Shown piece after piece: positions 45,418 through 55,511 of a stretch of 64,000 nucleotides of DNA; within the stretch, counting starts at the first letter, position 1, and each line of letters begins with the position of its first letter. The notes under the pieces were generated by a model. The model searched no databases. It saw nothing but the letters and a program-made list of their open reading frames with translations, and was not told the origin of the DNA. The DNA lies in assembly GCF_001189295.1 (NCBI RefSeq), contig NZ_CP012159.1:4009773-4073772 (forward strand), given 5' to 3'. Position numbers and translations under genes: made by a program. This DNA comes from Chondromyces crocatus (GTDB lineage Bacteria; Myxococcota_A; Polyangia; Polyangiales; Polyangiaceae).

Positions 45418-47211
45418 TCAAGGAGGGAACGGCTTCCCGAACCCAGGTGCTGGCGGCGTGACCTGCGTGAAGTCGCGCTTCCGCTCCGCGCCCCAGGCTT
45501 GCTCGTCCAGATCGACGTCGGTCTCGAACCGCACCACGCGGGGACCTTGTGGGCCCCTCTTGAGCACCTTCACCCGCATCCCTGGCACGGACACCGTCCC
45601 TGACAGGCCCAGCGTCGTCTCCTCGCTCCGGTACAGGTTCCCGAGACCCTCCGGGAAGAGCGCCTGATCCTCTGGTACCACCAGCTCCAGTGCGCGGGGC
45701 CCTCGCCGCAGCGCGAGCACGTGACCCGTCTGCGCAAGGATGCGCCAGCGCTTCGGCGGCTCGAAGTTCGGCTGCAACGCGAAGGGCATGAAGAACGCGC
45801 TCCCGGAGGTGCGCATCACCATCACCTCCGCCTCGCTCGGGTTGGCGAGGCCTGCTGCAAACGCGCGGGCCGAAGCCTCGAACCGCGCCGACGAACGCTG
45901 GTAGTTGCGCCCCGAGAGCCACGAGGTGACCGGACCGTGCACGAGGTGGAAGAACCCCAGCCCGACGGCGAAGAGACCGACGAACTCGGCTCCTCGCGTC
46001 GTGGCGCTCCCATGCGCGGCGCGATGCCATGCCTGATCGAGCACCAGCGCAACGGTCGCGGCGATCCCCACCATGGACGCGCCGACCAACCGAGGCGACG
46101 GCTGCACCGCCAGCACGGGCACCAGCGCCAGGAACGAGCCCGCCAGCAGCCACCGCGCGTGCATTCTTCGAGGCGCGTCGAGCGACGCGAACACCCGCCG
46201 CACCCCCAGGCCCAGCACGGCCACGCCGGTCACGAAGATCGCAGCCAGCATCCAGGCCGGCGTCTTCTGATCCAGCGCCTCCCCGTCGAGTGACAACCAC
46301 CCATTGGCGAGCAGCGTCACTGCACGTCGTGGCGCGTGCCGCAGGAACGTCAGCGGCGCGCCGAACGGGTCCGTGTAGAAGCCCGACCCAGCCGTCCCGT
46401 ACCCCAGATGAGCGCGCACGCCGAGGTAGACCAGCGCCGGCCCAGCGAACGAGAGCAACGCGCTCAGGCGTCGCTGCAGCGCCACCCCACGCGCTGCGAT
46501 GGCGAGCGTGAGGATGTACCCACCCACGCTGAAGGCGTACTCGCCTCCGAGCAAACTGAGCGACGAGAACCCCAGCGCGTAGCCCACCTCGCGCCACTCA
46601 CCTTGGTCGTGGAAGCGCAGCATCGCAGCCAGCGCCAGCAGCCCGAACGTCAGCGAGATGAACGCCTCGCGGTTGGCGAGCCACGCCAGCGGAAGCGCGT
46701 GGCAAGGCGCGAGCGCGAAGATCACCGTCGCGTAGAGCGCGGGGCGCGCCGTGAGGACACGCTGGAAGATCCACCGCGCGGCGAGCACGGTGGCGCCCCA
46801 CCACAGGAGCGAGTGCAGGTGGAGGGGGAGCGGATCGTCCCCGAGCAGCCGATGATCGGCCCAGATCAGCGCACTCGACAGCGGCCGGAAGAAGCGGATC
46901 TTGAGCTGCGGATCCGACCACCAGGGCAGCATCCCCCGCTCCAGCAGCGTCGCCCGCTCCCCTTCACCGATGAACGTGTAAAGATCGAGTGGGCTTCGCG
47001 ATACCGGGAACGTCCCGCGCAGGATCGACGCATGCAGGTAGTCGTCGAGGAAGAAGCGAGCGCGGACGGCAGGGAGGTAAATGATCAAACCTGCCATCAA
47101 GACCAGCGCTGGAGCGAGCCAGGAACGCCACTTGTGCGCCACGGGTGGATCGGTCTCGCTGCACTGCGTCGGGTTCACCGTCGCGGCGTCATGATCAGAG
47201 GCAGGAGTCAT
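45418..47211 (-). CDS. Multi-pass membrane protein, GT-C glycosyltransferase-like
   Basis: 597 residues. A first membrane helix (LAPALVLMAGLIIYLPAV) is followed by RFFLDDYLHASIL, where the Asp-Asp in the first extracytoplasmic loop recalls GT-C enzymes, then RFFRPLSSALIWADHRLLGDDPLPLHLHSLLWW. Roughly ten more hydrophobic segments continue to about residue 430, and a soluble tail of about 150 residues follows. I cannot assign donor or acceptor. Convergent to the acyltransferase gene and divergent from a small lipoprotein gene. Confidence 0.75.
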   Translation of the reverse strand: MTPASDHDAATVNPTQCSETDPPVAHKWRSWLAPALVLMAGLIIYLPAVRARFFLDDYLHASILRGTFPVSRSPLDLYTFIGEGERATLLERGMLPWWSDPQLKIRFFRPLSSALIWADHRLLGDDPLPLHLHSLLWWGATVLAARWIFQRVLTARPALYATVIFALAPCHALPLAWLANREAFISLTFGLLALAAMLRFHDQGEWREVGYALGFSSLSLLGGEYAFSVGGYILTLAIAARGVALQRRLSALLSFAGPALVYLGVRAHLGYGTAGSGFYTDPFGAPLTFLRHAPRRAVTLLANGWLSLDGEALDQKTPAWMLAAIFVTGVAVLGLGVRRVFASLDAPRRMHARWLLAGSFLALVPVLAVQPSPRLVGASMVGIAATVALVLDQAWHRAAHGSATTRGAEFVGLFAVGLGFFHLVHGPVTSWLSGRNYQRSSARFEASARAFAAGLANPSEAEVMVMRTSGSAFFMPFALQPNFEPPKRWRILAQTGHVLALRRGPRALELVVPEDQALFPEGLGNLYRSEETTLGLSGTVSVPGMRVKVLKRGPQGPRVVRFETDVDLDEQAWGAERKRDFTQVTPPAPGFGKPFPP

Positions 47212-47297
47212 CGACGAGGAGCCGCGGGAGGTGGTTGTCGCACCGTCTACGTTCGCCTATCCTCACCATAGTTGCAGAAAGCACGCTAGGTCGAACC

Positions 47298-47678
47298 GTG
47301 AACCTATCCCGCTCCTTCGCTCCGCTTGCACTCGCCTCCCTCACTTTCCTGATCGCGTGTGCGACGGGTAATGAGGACCTGTTCTCCAACATCGGTGGGG
47401 AAGGAGGGCAGGGCGACGGCGGCGACGGCGGCTTTGGAGTTCCTGGCCAGGGAGGTTCAGGTGGCCTGGGCGGTGCTGGCGGGGCGACCTCGACCGGGAC
47501 GGGCCAGACGTGTGCGCCCTCCTGCACCCAGGACTCCGACTGCGCGAACACCTGCGCTGCGGTACCGAACACGCAATCGAACTGCTGCGATACCGTGTCG
47601 GGGACCTGCTACGTCTACGACGCCTCGCTCTGCCCGGTCCCGGATCCGGGCACGGGCGGCACGCCTACCCCGTACTGA
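47298..47678 (+). CDS. Small Cys-rich lipoprotein
   Basis: 126 residues from GTG 47298, chosen because it directly precedes a signal peptide and lipobox (FLIACATG). A Gly-rich linker (GGEGGQGDGGDGG...) joins a short Cys-rich module (CAPSCTQDSDCANTC, NCCDTVSGTCYVYDASLC) that ends in Gly/Thr/Pro. This architecture fits a surface-exposed disulfide-rich domain on a flexible tether; such proteins are common in myxobacteria. Function unknown. Confidence 0.72.
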   Translation: MNLSRSFAPLALASLTFLIACATGNEDLFSNIGGEGGQGDGGDGGFGVPGQGGSGGLGGAGGATSTGTGQTCAPSCTQDSDCANTCAAVPNTQSNCCDTVSGTCYVYDASLCPVPDPGTGGTPTPY

Positions 47679-47847
47679 CGCCTCGTCTCCTGCAGGTTCG
47701 CGCCGACGGCCCGCACCAGGCCAGCGCGACACCACATCTCTCCTTTTCTCCTACGCTCCTCGGACCCCTCGTGCGCTGCCCGCGTGCGCTTGCCCACGTC
47801 CGCCTCGTCCGGTACCACGAACGGACCATGCCCAGGGGAGGGGAGAG

Positions 47848-49197
47848 ATGGACAATCCAGGACACGTGCAGATGTTCGGAGCCTCGACGGAGGAGCTTCG
47901 AGCAGAGATCGTCGCCCTGCGGGAACGCGTCGCGGAGCTGGAGGGCCGTGGCGGTGACACCTACCGACCGATCGATCTGAGTGCGATGCTGCTGGCGGAG
48001 CCAGCCACGTTTCGCGCAACGCCGGAGGGCCTCGTCACCGAGTGGTCGTGTGGCGCGGAGCGCCTCCTCGGGTGGACCCAGCAAGACATCGTGGGGCACA
48101 GCTTCCTCGATGTCCTCTCACCGCCCGAGGTCCCCGACGAGCATCGTCGCGTGGGCCTGGACGCGATCAACCACGGCCACCTGCAAGCGTCACGGGCCCT
48201 CACGACCGTCAAAGGGAGCGTGCCCGTCCCCTGCCGGTGGACCTACACGGTGATGCGTGACGCCAGCGGCACCGCGACGGAGATCTTCTCCGAGCTGGAA
48301 CGTGAGCACACCGAGCTTCGGCCCGAGGAGACGCTTGCGCACAGCCGACACGTCCTCCTCTCGGTCGTGAACCATGCCCCCGGCGCGATCTACGTGAAGG
48401 ACATGCAGAGCCGCTACGTGATGATGAACCGCAGCGCCCTCCGCATGCTCGGCAAGACGCTGGAAGAGGTGCTGGGCCGGACCGACGAGGACTTCTTCGC
48501 GTCTCACGTCGCGGCTCACGCGCGGGTCCAGGATCAGCGCGCCCTCGACGAGCGTCGCGCCGTGGAGTTCGAGTACAGCGTGTCCCTGCCAGAGGGCACG
48601 CGCCACATCTTCGTCACCAAGTTTCCCCTGTTCGACACCCGGGGAGAGCCGATCGGTGTGTGCGGGATCGGGACCGACATCACCGATCGCAAGCAGGCGG
48701 AGGCCGAGCGCCTCCAGATGCAGCAGCGGATGATCGACGCCCAGCGCGCGGCGCTGCGCGAGATGGCGATGCCGCTCGTCCCCATCGCGAACGGCGTGCT
48801 CGCCATGCCCCTCGTCGGAGCGATCGACAGCCTCCGCGCGGCGGAGATCATGGAGACGCTGCTGCGGGGCATCGAGCGATACCGCGCGCACTCGGTCATC
48901 CTCGACATCACCGGCGTGCGCATGCTCGACACGCAGGTAGCGACTGCCCTGGTGAGCGCGGCGCGCGCAGCGCAGCTCCTCGGCGCCGAGGTCTTGCTGA
49001 CCGGGATCAGTCCCTCGGTAGCCCAGACCCTCGTGGGGATGGGTATCGAGCTGAGCGACATGATCACCCTGGCCACACTCCAGCACGGCATCGCTTACGC
49101 CTTGCGCAACCAGCGCCTGGCGGCCGCGGCGAGCCCTCGCCGGCTAGGAAGTGCGCCCGACCGGGCGCCCCTGGAGAGCTCCCGACCCCCTGTCTGA
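47848..49197 (+). CDS. PAS-PAS-STAS regulator (RsbR-like)
   Basis: 449 residues from ATG 47848, preceded by GGGGAGGGGAGAG. A short coiled coil (about 10-32) is followed by PAS 1 (about 55-145), PAS 2 (about 165-280, with AIYVKDMQSRYVMMNRSALRML and FPLFDTRGEPIGVCGIGTDITDRK) and a STAS domain (about 325-430). The STAS segment DITGVRMLDTQVATAL has the Asp-Thr typical of RsbR-type stressosome proteins. In stressosomes this Thr is phosphorylated by RsbT. No RsbS/RsbT genes lie here. It may respond to redox or ligands through PAS; ligand unknown. Confidence 0.85.
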   Translation: MDNPGHVQMFGASTEELRAEIVALRERVAELEGRGGDTYRPIDLSAMLLAEPATFRATPEGLVTEWSCGAERLLGWTQQDIVGHSFLDVLSPPEVPDEHRRVGLDAINHGHLQASRALTTVKGSVPVPCRWTYTVMRDASGTATEIFSELEREHTELRPEETLAHSRHVLLSVVNHAPGAIYVKDMQSRYVMMNRSALRMLGKTLEEVLGRTDEDFFASHVAAHARVQDQRALDERRAVEFEYSVSLPEGTRHIFVTKFPLFDTRGEPIGVCGIGTDITDRKQAEAERLQMQQRMIDAQRAALREMAMPLVPIANGVLAMPLVGAIDSLRAAEIMETLLRGIERYRAHSVILDITGVRMLDTQVATALVSAARAAQLLGAEVLLTGISPSVAQTLVGMGIELSDMITLATLQHGIAYALRNQRLAAAASPRRLGSAPDRAPLESSRPPV

Positions 49198-49239
49198 GCG
49201 CTCCGCGCCGCTTCCAGCGGAGCGCTCCGCGCCGCTTCC
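49196..49239. repeat. 20-bp direct repeat between STAS and metallopeptidase genes
   Basis: GAGCGCTCCGCGCCGCTTCC occurs at 49196-49215 and exactly again at 49220-49239. Each copy begins with the palindromic GAGCGCTC. It could be a protein-binding site or an assembly of a terminator-like structure; evidence is only the sequence. Confidence 0.7.
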
Positions 49240-49325
49240 GGGGGGATGCCTTCCCCCTGGTCGCGCCAGCCCGCCGGCGTGGAATGCCTTTCGATACACG
49301 CTCGTTCGCGCGACCATGCCGCGCG

Positions 49326-50681
49326 ATGCAGATCGATCGTGCCACCCTGGAGCGGATCCAGGAGCTCGCACCGCGCCTCGCTGCGCGCGCGGGGACCCGG
49401 GTCCTGGAGGGGATCGCCTGGCCTCGCGAGGTGGAGGAGCGCTTCTTCGCGTCGGGCGAGTCCAGCCTGCCCGAGGTCTCGTATGCGCCGGATCGCGATG
49501 CCTTGCGGAAGCGCATCGCCGAGCTGGAGGAGCTGCTTCGTGGGATCGACGGCGACTCTCCAGCGCTCGAGTGGCTACGCGACTGCGTGCGTGGCCAGAT
49601 CGAGGGCGCGGCCTTGCTGGAGGCCGCTGGAACGCGTGCCTTCTACGAGAGATCGTGCGCCCTCTACGGCAGCGCCCGGACCTCCTTCTTCGGCGGCGCC
49701 ATGCGCAACGTCGACCTCGCCCAGCACCTCTCGGCGCGCCTGAGCATCCACGGCTGGGACGAGGCCTCCGATCCGCCGGTCGAGCCGCTCGATGCAAACG
49801 CGCTCCGTGAGCTCCTCACGGCACGCATCGAAGCACGCAGTCCCCGCATGGACGTCCAGGTCACCCTCGACGCGCGCATCACCGCGAAGGTGGTGGCGGG
49901 CATGACCCGCGTCCGCATTCGACCCGACGCCGTCTTTGCGCGCTGGGAGGCCGAGGGGCTCTGGTACCACGAGGTGGAAACGCACGCGCTCACCGCGCAC
50001 AACGGCGCCGCGCAGCCCCTGCTCACCTTCCTGAGATCCGGTGGACCCAGGAGCACACGCACGCAGGAGGGGCTCGCCCTCTTCGCCGAGCTGTACCACC
50101 GCAAGCTCTCCATCGCGCGCCTCACCCGCCTCGCGACACGGGTCCGCCTGGTGGACATGGCCGAGCAAGGCGCGAGCTTTCTCGACCTCTACCGCTACCT
50201 ACGCGAGCAGGGCGCCGAGCGGCGCGACGCCTACTTCGATGCGCAGCGAATCTGCCGTGGCGGCCTCGTCGAAGGGGGCGCCCCGTTCACCAAGGACGCC
50301 TGCTACCTGGCAGGCCTTCTGGAAGTCTACGCCTTCTTCGCCGCCGTCCTTCGTGGCGGCCTGCGTGACGAGGTCGAGATGATCGCCTGCGGCAGGATCT
50401 CGCTCGGTGACATCGCCGTCCTGTCTGCCCTGCGCGCGGCGGGGGTGCTCGCGCGCCCGCGCTATCTCCCCGAGTGGCTCTGCGCCTGGGAAACCCTGCT
50501 GCCGTACTTCGCGTTCACCTCGTTCATGGACGGCATCGATCTGGGCCCTGTGGAGCAGCACTTCCGCACCCTGCTCGACGTCGCAGATGTTGCTGGCCCC
50601 CACGCTGCCCAGAAGAACGAGGAGAGGCCAGCGCGCAAGGTGTCGTCACCTCGACAGAGCGGCGGCTCGCGTCGCTCCTGA
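49326..50681 (+). CDS. DUF1704 metallopeptidase (QEGLA-motif, MATCAP-like)
   Basis: 451 residues from ATG 49326 (an in-frame ATG at 49284 is an alternative). The gluzincin-type motif is HEVETH (His215, Glu216, His220), and the family-defining QEGLA lies at 247-251, whose Glu248 would be the third zinc ligand. Eukaryotic relatives (MATCAP/KIAA0895) remove C-terminal tyrosine from tubulin; bacterial members are annotated as flavohemoglobin-modulating QEGLA proteins. The substrate in this bacterium is unknown. An N-terminal helical region of about 100 residues and a basic C-terminal tail flank the domain. It follows the STAS gene by 128 bp. Confidence 0.88.
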   Translation: MQIDRATLERIQELAPRLAARAGTRVLEGIAWPREVEERFFASGESSLPEVSYAPDRDALRKRIAELEELLRGIDGDSPALEWLRDCVRGQIEGAALLEAAGTRAFYERSCALYGSARTSFFGGAMRNVDLAQHLSARLSIHGWDEASDPPVEPLDANALRELLTARIEARSPRMDVQVTLDARITAKVVAGMTRVRIRPDAVFARWEAEGLWYHEVETHALTAHNGAAQPLLTFLRSGGPRSTRTQEGLALFAELYHRKLSIARLTRLATRVRLVDMAEQGASFLDLYRYLREQGAERRDAYFDAQRICRGGLVEGGAPFTKDACYLAGLLEVYAFFAAVLRGGLRDEVEMIACGRISLGDIAVLSALRAAGVLARPRYLPEWLCAWETLLPYFAFTSFMDGIDLGPVEQHFRTLLDVADVAGPHAAQKNEERPARKVSSPRQSGGSRRS

Positions 50682-50739
50682 GCACGCATGCGCTGGAGGC
50701 TGACCTCCCCCGCCGAATGGACTCTCCCGCGGGATGCGG

Positions 50740-51732
50740 TCAGCCCCGTGACGCCAGCGGTGGTGGCGCCGCCGACCACCGCTGCTTCCGCAGACGCCAG
50801 ACGCACAGACCCGCGATCCCCGTGGAGACGACACCTCCGAGCGTCGCCGCGTGCGCTGGTGGAACCTGGAGCTGCGCGCCGATCTCGCGAGCGACCATGA
50901 ACGTGGCGATGGCGATGACGAAGACCCCGAACCCCTGACGCAGCGGCCCGGGCGAAATTTCTCGTCCGAGGCGTGCGCCGAGCAACGAGCCGAGCATCGA
51001 CGCTCCGGCCATGCCGCCGGCGAGTGACCAGGGGACCGTCACGTCTCTCAGCGCGGCCCCTGCGAGGCCGGCGGTGGCGTTGAGGGTGATGACGAGCAGC
51101 GAAGTCCCCACCGCGTCCGGGATCGCGAGCCCGCTGAACAAGACCAGCGCCGGCACCACGAGGAAGCCGCCACCAGCGCCCACCAGCCCCGTCAACACGC
51201 CCACACCAAACCCATGGCGCAACACCCCCACCACCCGGGGCGACGCGGCCCCCGCAGCGGCAGCCACCCCGGATGCAGCGCAGGGCGGTGCGGCATCGCC
51301 CGGCGAGGCGCCCACAGATGCGGCAGCGTCACGCAACCCCTCCTGCGCCGTGGACGCACCGCGCTCCCGCAGCATGGCCCAGGCGACGACCAGCATCAGG
51401 GCGGCGAAGGAGAGGAGTAGCAACGTCTCGGGTACGAACGCGCCCACACGGGCGCCGACGACGGCCCCCACCATCCCGGCCGCCCCGAAGACCGCACCGA
51501 CGCGCCAGACGACCCTGCCTGCGCGGGCGTGCGCGAGCAGGGCCGTCGCGCTCGTCGCTCCGACCACCACCAGCGAGGTGACGATCGCGTCGCGTGGCGG
51601 AAGACCGACCACATAGACGAGGATCGGCATCGTCAACAGCGAACCCCCACCACCGAGCAGCCCGAGCGAGAGCCCCGCAGCGAGAGAGAGCAGCGTGCCG
51701 ATGACGAGCGGAAGTACAGGCTCCACCGCCAT
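50740..51732 (-). CDS. TauE/SafE-family sulfite exporter-like protein
   Basis: About 330 residues from ATG 51732, three bases after the persulfide dioxygenase stop, so translation is probably coupled. Two inverted repeats carry the family signature: GLSLGLLGGGGSLLTMPILVYV at the N-terminus and GLVGAGGGFLVVPALVLFSGL in the second half, with about eight membrane helices. It would export sulfite or thiosulfate made by the persulfide dioxygenase; substrate is inferred from context. Some low-complexity Ala/Gly sequence joins the halves. Confidence 0.9.
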   Translation of the reverse strand: MAVEPVLPLVIGTLLSLAAGLSLGLLGGGGSLLTMPILVYVVGLPPRDAIVTSLVVVGATSATALLAHARAGRVVWRVGAVFGAAGMVGAVVGARVGAFVPETLLLLSFAALMLVVAWAMLRERGASTAQEGLRDAAASVGASPGDAAPPCAASGVAAAAGAASPRVVGVLRHGFGVGVLTGLVGAGGGFLVVPALVLFSGLAIPDAVGTSLLVITLNATAGLAGAALRDVTVPWSLAGGMAGASMLGSLLGARLGREISPGPLRQGFGVFVIAIATFMVAREIGAQLQVPPAHAATLGGVVSTGIAGLCVWRLRKQRWSAAPPPLASRG

Positions 51733-51734
51733 GC

Positions 51735-52433
51735 TCAGACCTGCGGCTCCGCGGAGATGCGTCCGCAAGCGCGGTTCAGCGGGACCGCACTGTCGATCTT
51801 TCGAGGCGCAGGCAGACGAAGCTCACCCATGAACTGGACGAAGGCCGCTCGATCGCGATGAGCCAGCCGTGGGTTACAGCGTCTCTCCTCGCCGATGGTC
51901 GTCACCGTGTGGCCCCGGTAGTCGTGGCCCGGGTACACGAGGGTCGCGTCCGGCAAGGGGAAGAGCTTGCACGTGATGGAGTCGTAGAGCTGACCCGCGT
52001 CGCCGTTCTGGAAGTCCGTGCGGCCCGTGCCCCGGACGAGCAAGGCGTCGCCGGTGAAGACACGGTCGTCCAGAAGGTAGCTCACGCTGTCGTCCGTGTG
52101 ACCCGGCGTGGCCATGACCTGGAGCTGCAGCGCGCCCACGTTCACCGCGTCTCCCTCGCGCACGTGGATGCTGGCGCAGGACGCCCCTCCCGCGCCCGCG
52201 ACGACCCGACACCGCGTCCGCTCTCGGAGGAGCCCGGAGCCCGTCACGTGATCCGCATGCACGTGAGTCTCCAGGGTGTGGACGAGCCGGAGATCGAGTT
52301 CGAGCACCAGGCCCAGATCCCGATCGACCTGTTCGAGGACAGGATCGATCAAGGCGGCTTCGCGCGTGATCGGATCGGCGACGAGGTAGGTGTAGGTCGA
52401 GGACTCGGGGTCGAAGAGCTGTCGGAAGATCAC
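51735..52433 (-). CDS. pdo: ETHE1-like persulfide dioxygenase
   Basis: Oxidises glutathione persulfide to sulfite. 232 residues from GTG 52433; the alternative TTG 52439 leaves only three bases after AGGAGG, whereas GTG has nine and yields the familiar IFRQLFDPESSTYTYLVAD start. The mononuclear iron site is ETHVHADH, with TPGHTDDSVSY, and the ETHE1-specific GTGRTDFQNGDA and PGHDYRG blocks. No rhodanese domain is fused. Transcribed with the TauE gene and likely under the sigma-54 promoter at 52461-52479. Confidence 0.93.
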   Translation of the reverse strand: MIFRQLFDPESSTYTYLVADPITREAALIDPVLEQVDRDLGLVLELDLRLVHTLETHVHADHVTGSGLLRERTRCRVVAGAGGASCASIHVREGDAVNVGALQLQVMATPGHTDDSVSYLLDDRVFTGDALLVRGTGRTDFQNGDAGQLYDSITCKLFPLPDATLVYPGHDYRGHTVTTIGEERRCNPRLAHRDRAAFVQFMGELRLPAPRKIDSAVPLNRACGRISAEPQV

Positions 52434-52460
52434 GGGCAATGGCCTCCTGCGGCGGAGCCC

Positions 52461-52479
52461 TTGCGAGCAGGATGCCAGG
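52461..52479 (-). promoter_or_regulatory. Candidate sigma-54 promoter of pdo-tauE
   Basis: Read on the minus strand: TGGCAT-CCTGC-TCGCAA. The invariant GG and GC are separated by exactly ten bases (GG 52476-52475, GC 52464-52463). The predicted start lies near 52451, leaving a leader of about 18 nt that contains the AGGAGG ribosome site at 52448-52443. Confidence 0.75.
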
Positions 52480-52529
52480 CGACGAACGCCGGCAATCTCG
52501 CCGTGGGCGGGCGGCTGGCGAAGCGAAAG

Positions 52530-52547
52530 CGTTGCACGACCGTTTCA
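52530..52547. promoter_or_regulatory. Possible activator half-sites upstream of pdo
   Basis: CGTTGCA at 52530-52536 and CGTTTCA at 52541-52547 lie 11 bp apart, about 55-70 bp upstream of the candidate -24 element, just beyond the activator gene's stop. The same heptamer at the same 11-bp spacing recurs upstream of sqr. Confidence 0.55.
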
Positions 52548-52559
52548 CGACGCATCGCC

Positions 52560-53972
52560 TCACGCCGTCCCGTCCTCCTCCGCCTCCTTGAGCCTGCGCC
52601 ACAGCGTGACCCGACTGATCCCGAGCAGCTCTGCCGCGTGTGCGCGTCGTCCCCGGGCGAGCGCGAGGGCCCGGCGGATCTCGTCCAGGCTCACCTCGAT
52701 CGTCTCGCCGGGGGCCACCTCCCTCGGAGGCGCCCTCGACGCGCGCGAGGAACAGCTGTGCGCTTCCACCTCGGAGGCCGGCGTGGTGACGCTCGCGGGC
52801 GACAGCGGGAGACGGACGGGGCGGGCCTGCTCGTTGAACTCCGGCGGAAGATCGGCCTCGGTGAGCGTCTCGCGCTCTCCCATCACGTGCGCATACTCCA
52901 TGGCATTGCGCAGCTCCCGGACGTTCCCTGGCCACGGGTATTCCTCCATCTGACGACGTGCGCGCGGCGCGATGCGCTTCACCTGCCGGCCTCCCTGCGC
53001 GTTGAACTCGGCGAGGAACTGCTCGGCCAGCGGCAGGATGTCTCCCGGGCGCTCCCGCAGCGCCGGCAGGAAGATGGGGACGACCCGCAGCCGGTACATG
53101 AGGTCTGCCCGGAACCTCCCCTGCTCCACCTCGCGCCTCAGCGCGCGGTGCGTGGCCGAGATGATGCGCACGTCGACCGAGACCGGCTCGCGCCCACCCA
53201 CCGGGATGATCGTGTGCGTCTCCAGGACGCGCAGCATCTTCGCCTGGAGCTCCGGGGGCATCTCCGCCACCTCGTCGAGGAAGAGCGTCCCCCCCTGCGC
53301 GAGCCGGAAGTGTCCCGGGCTGTCGCGCACCGCCCCGGTGAACGCACCACGCACGTGACCGAACAGCTCGCTCTCGAGCAGGGTGGGCGCGAGCGCCGCG
53401 CAGTTGATGGCGCGGAAGGGTCCGTGCGCGCGCGGTGAGAGCGCGTGAAGCGCACAGGCGACCCGCTCCTTGCCCGTGCCGCTCTCCCCACGGAGCAGCA
53501 CCGTGGCCTGCGTCTTCGCCGCCTTCTCGACGATGCGGAACAGCCGGCGCATGCGCGGGTCCTGCGTCCACATCCCGTGGAAGCGCTCCTCGCGTCGATC
53601 CTCCGTCGCCGCACACGACGACAGATGGACGGTCCATCCCAGCGCCCGACCTTCCGCCGTCCGCGGCGTCGCTCGCACCCGGAAGGGGCGCAGCGCCTCT
53701 CTCTCCCCGCGCGATCGAAGCGACAGCATCCCCTCCCGCTGCGAGCGGAGCAGCGCATGCAGCTCGTCCGCCGCGCCGACGAAGATCTCGTGGAGCCGCT
53801 GACCGGCGCCCACCTCGCGCGGGAGCAGACCCCGCGCCTCCGGACCGACGGCGCTCACACGACCTCGCTCATCCAGCAGCAACGTCGGACCCGCCAGCGC
53901 CTCCAGCGCTCCGAGCGCATGCTGCAACGCCTGTCCCCCTTCCTCCCCACGCTCTCTGAAGACGCGCTTCAT
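52560..53972 (-). CDS. Sigma-54-dependent activator of sulfide-oxidation genes (PAS-AAA+-Fis)
   Basis: 470 residues from ATG 53972. The N-terminal region (about 15-130) resembles a PAS sensor ([16 protein letters not shown]). The AAA+ domain has Walker [15 protein letters not shown] (sigma-54 contact), the FLDEVAEMP Walker B and a R-finger region. The C-terminus is a Fis helix-turn-helix ([16 protein letters not shown]). No response-regulator domain. Similar single-component activators (FisR) turn on sqr-pdo with sulfane sulfur in other bacteria, but FisR's three conserved N-terminal cysteines are not apparent; only one Cys lies in this sensor part. Divergent from sqr and upstream of pdo. Confidence 0.9.
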   Translation of the reverse strand: MKRVFRERGEEGGQALQHALGALEALAGPTLLLDERGRVSAVGPEARGLLPREVGAGQRLHEIFVGAADELHALLRSQREGMLSLRSRGEREALRPFRVRATPRTAEGRALGWTVHLSSCAATEDRREERFHGMWTQDPRMRRLFRIVEKAAKTQATVLLRGESGTGKERVACALHALSPRAHGPFRAINCAALAPTLLESELFGHVRGAFTGAVRDSPGHFRLAQGGTLFLDEVAEMPPELQAKMLRVLETHTIIPVGGREPVSVDVRIISATHRALRREVEQGRFRADLMYRLRVVPIFLPALRERPGDILPLAEQFLAEFNAQGGRQVKRIAPRARRQMEEYPWPGNVRELRNAMEYAHVMGERETLTEADLPPEFNEQARPVRLPLSPASVTTPASEVEAHSCSSRASRAPPREVAPGETIEVSLDEIRRALALARGRRAHAAELLGISRVTLWRRLKEAEEDGTA

Positions 53973-54001
53973 CCTCGTCCCGTAGCGTGTTTCTGCGCCG
54001 G

Positions 54002-54061
54002 CGTTCACACGCCGTTTCAGCGGACATCGGCCGTTTCAGCGGACGTTTCACCACCGTTTCA
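54002..54061. promoter_or_regulatory. Cluster of CGTTTCA half-sites upstream of sqr
   Basis: CGTTTCA occurs at 54013-54019, 54032-54038, 54044-54050 and 54055-54061, with a weaker CGTTCAC at 54002. Spacings are 11, 19, 12 and 11 bp. Two copies share the longer GCCGTTTCAGCGGAC-like context. The cluster lies about 50-110 bp upstream of the candidate -24 element, a usual place for bacterial enhancer-binding sites. Confidence 0.6.
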
Positions 54062-54110
54062 CCCCTTCGAAGTCCGCGCCCGAACAAGGCCTCGAGCGTC
54101 GCGACCGCCC

Positions 54111-54126
54111 CGGCACGGTCCCTGCT
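54111..54126 (+). promoter_or_regulatory. Candidate sigma-54 promoter of sqr
   Basis: CGGCACGGTCCCTGCT matches TGGCACG-N4-TTGCT at most positions. GG (54112-54113) and GC (54124-54125) are separated by exactly ten bases. The start would be near 54137, 50 bp before the sqr start codon. Confidence 0.65.
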
Positions 54127-54186
54127 CAGGGGAAGGCGCCGGGCTTCCGGGGAGCGTCTCCCCGAGCTGGCTCGTGGAGGAAGCGC

Positions 54187-55449
<1,263 letters not shown>

Positions 55450-55511
55450 CGCGACGGTCGCGTCCGCAGCGAAGCTGCCGTGGTGCCCTGGCTCGTGCCA
55501 GGATGCGCGCC

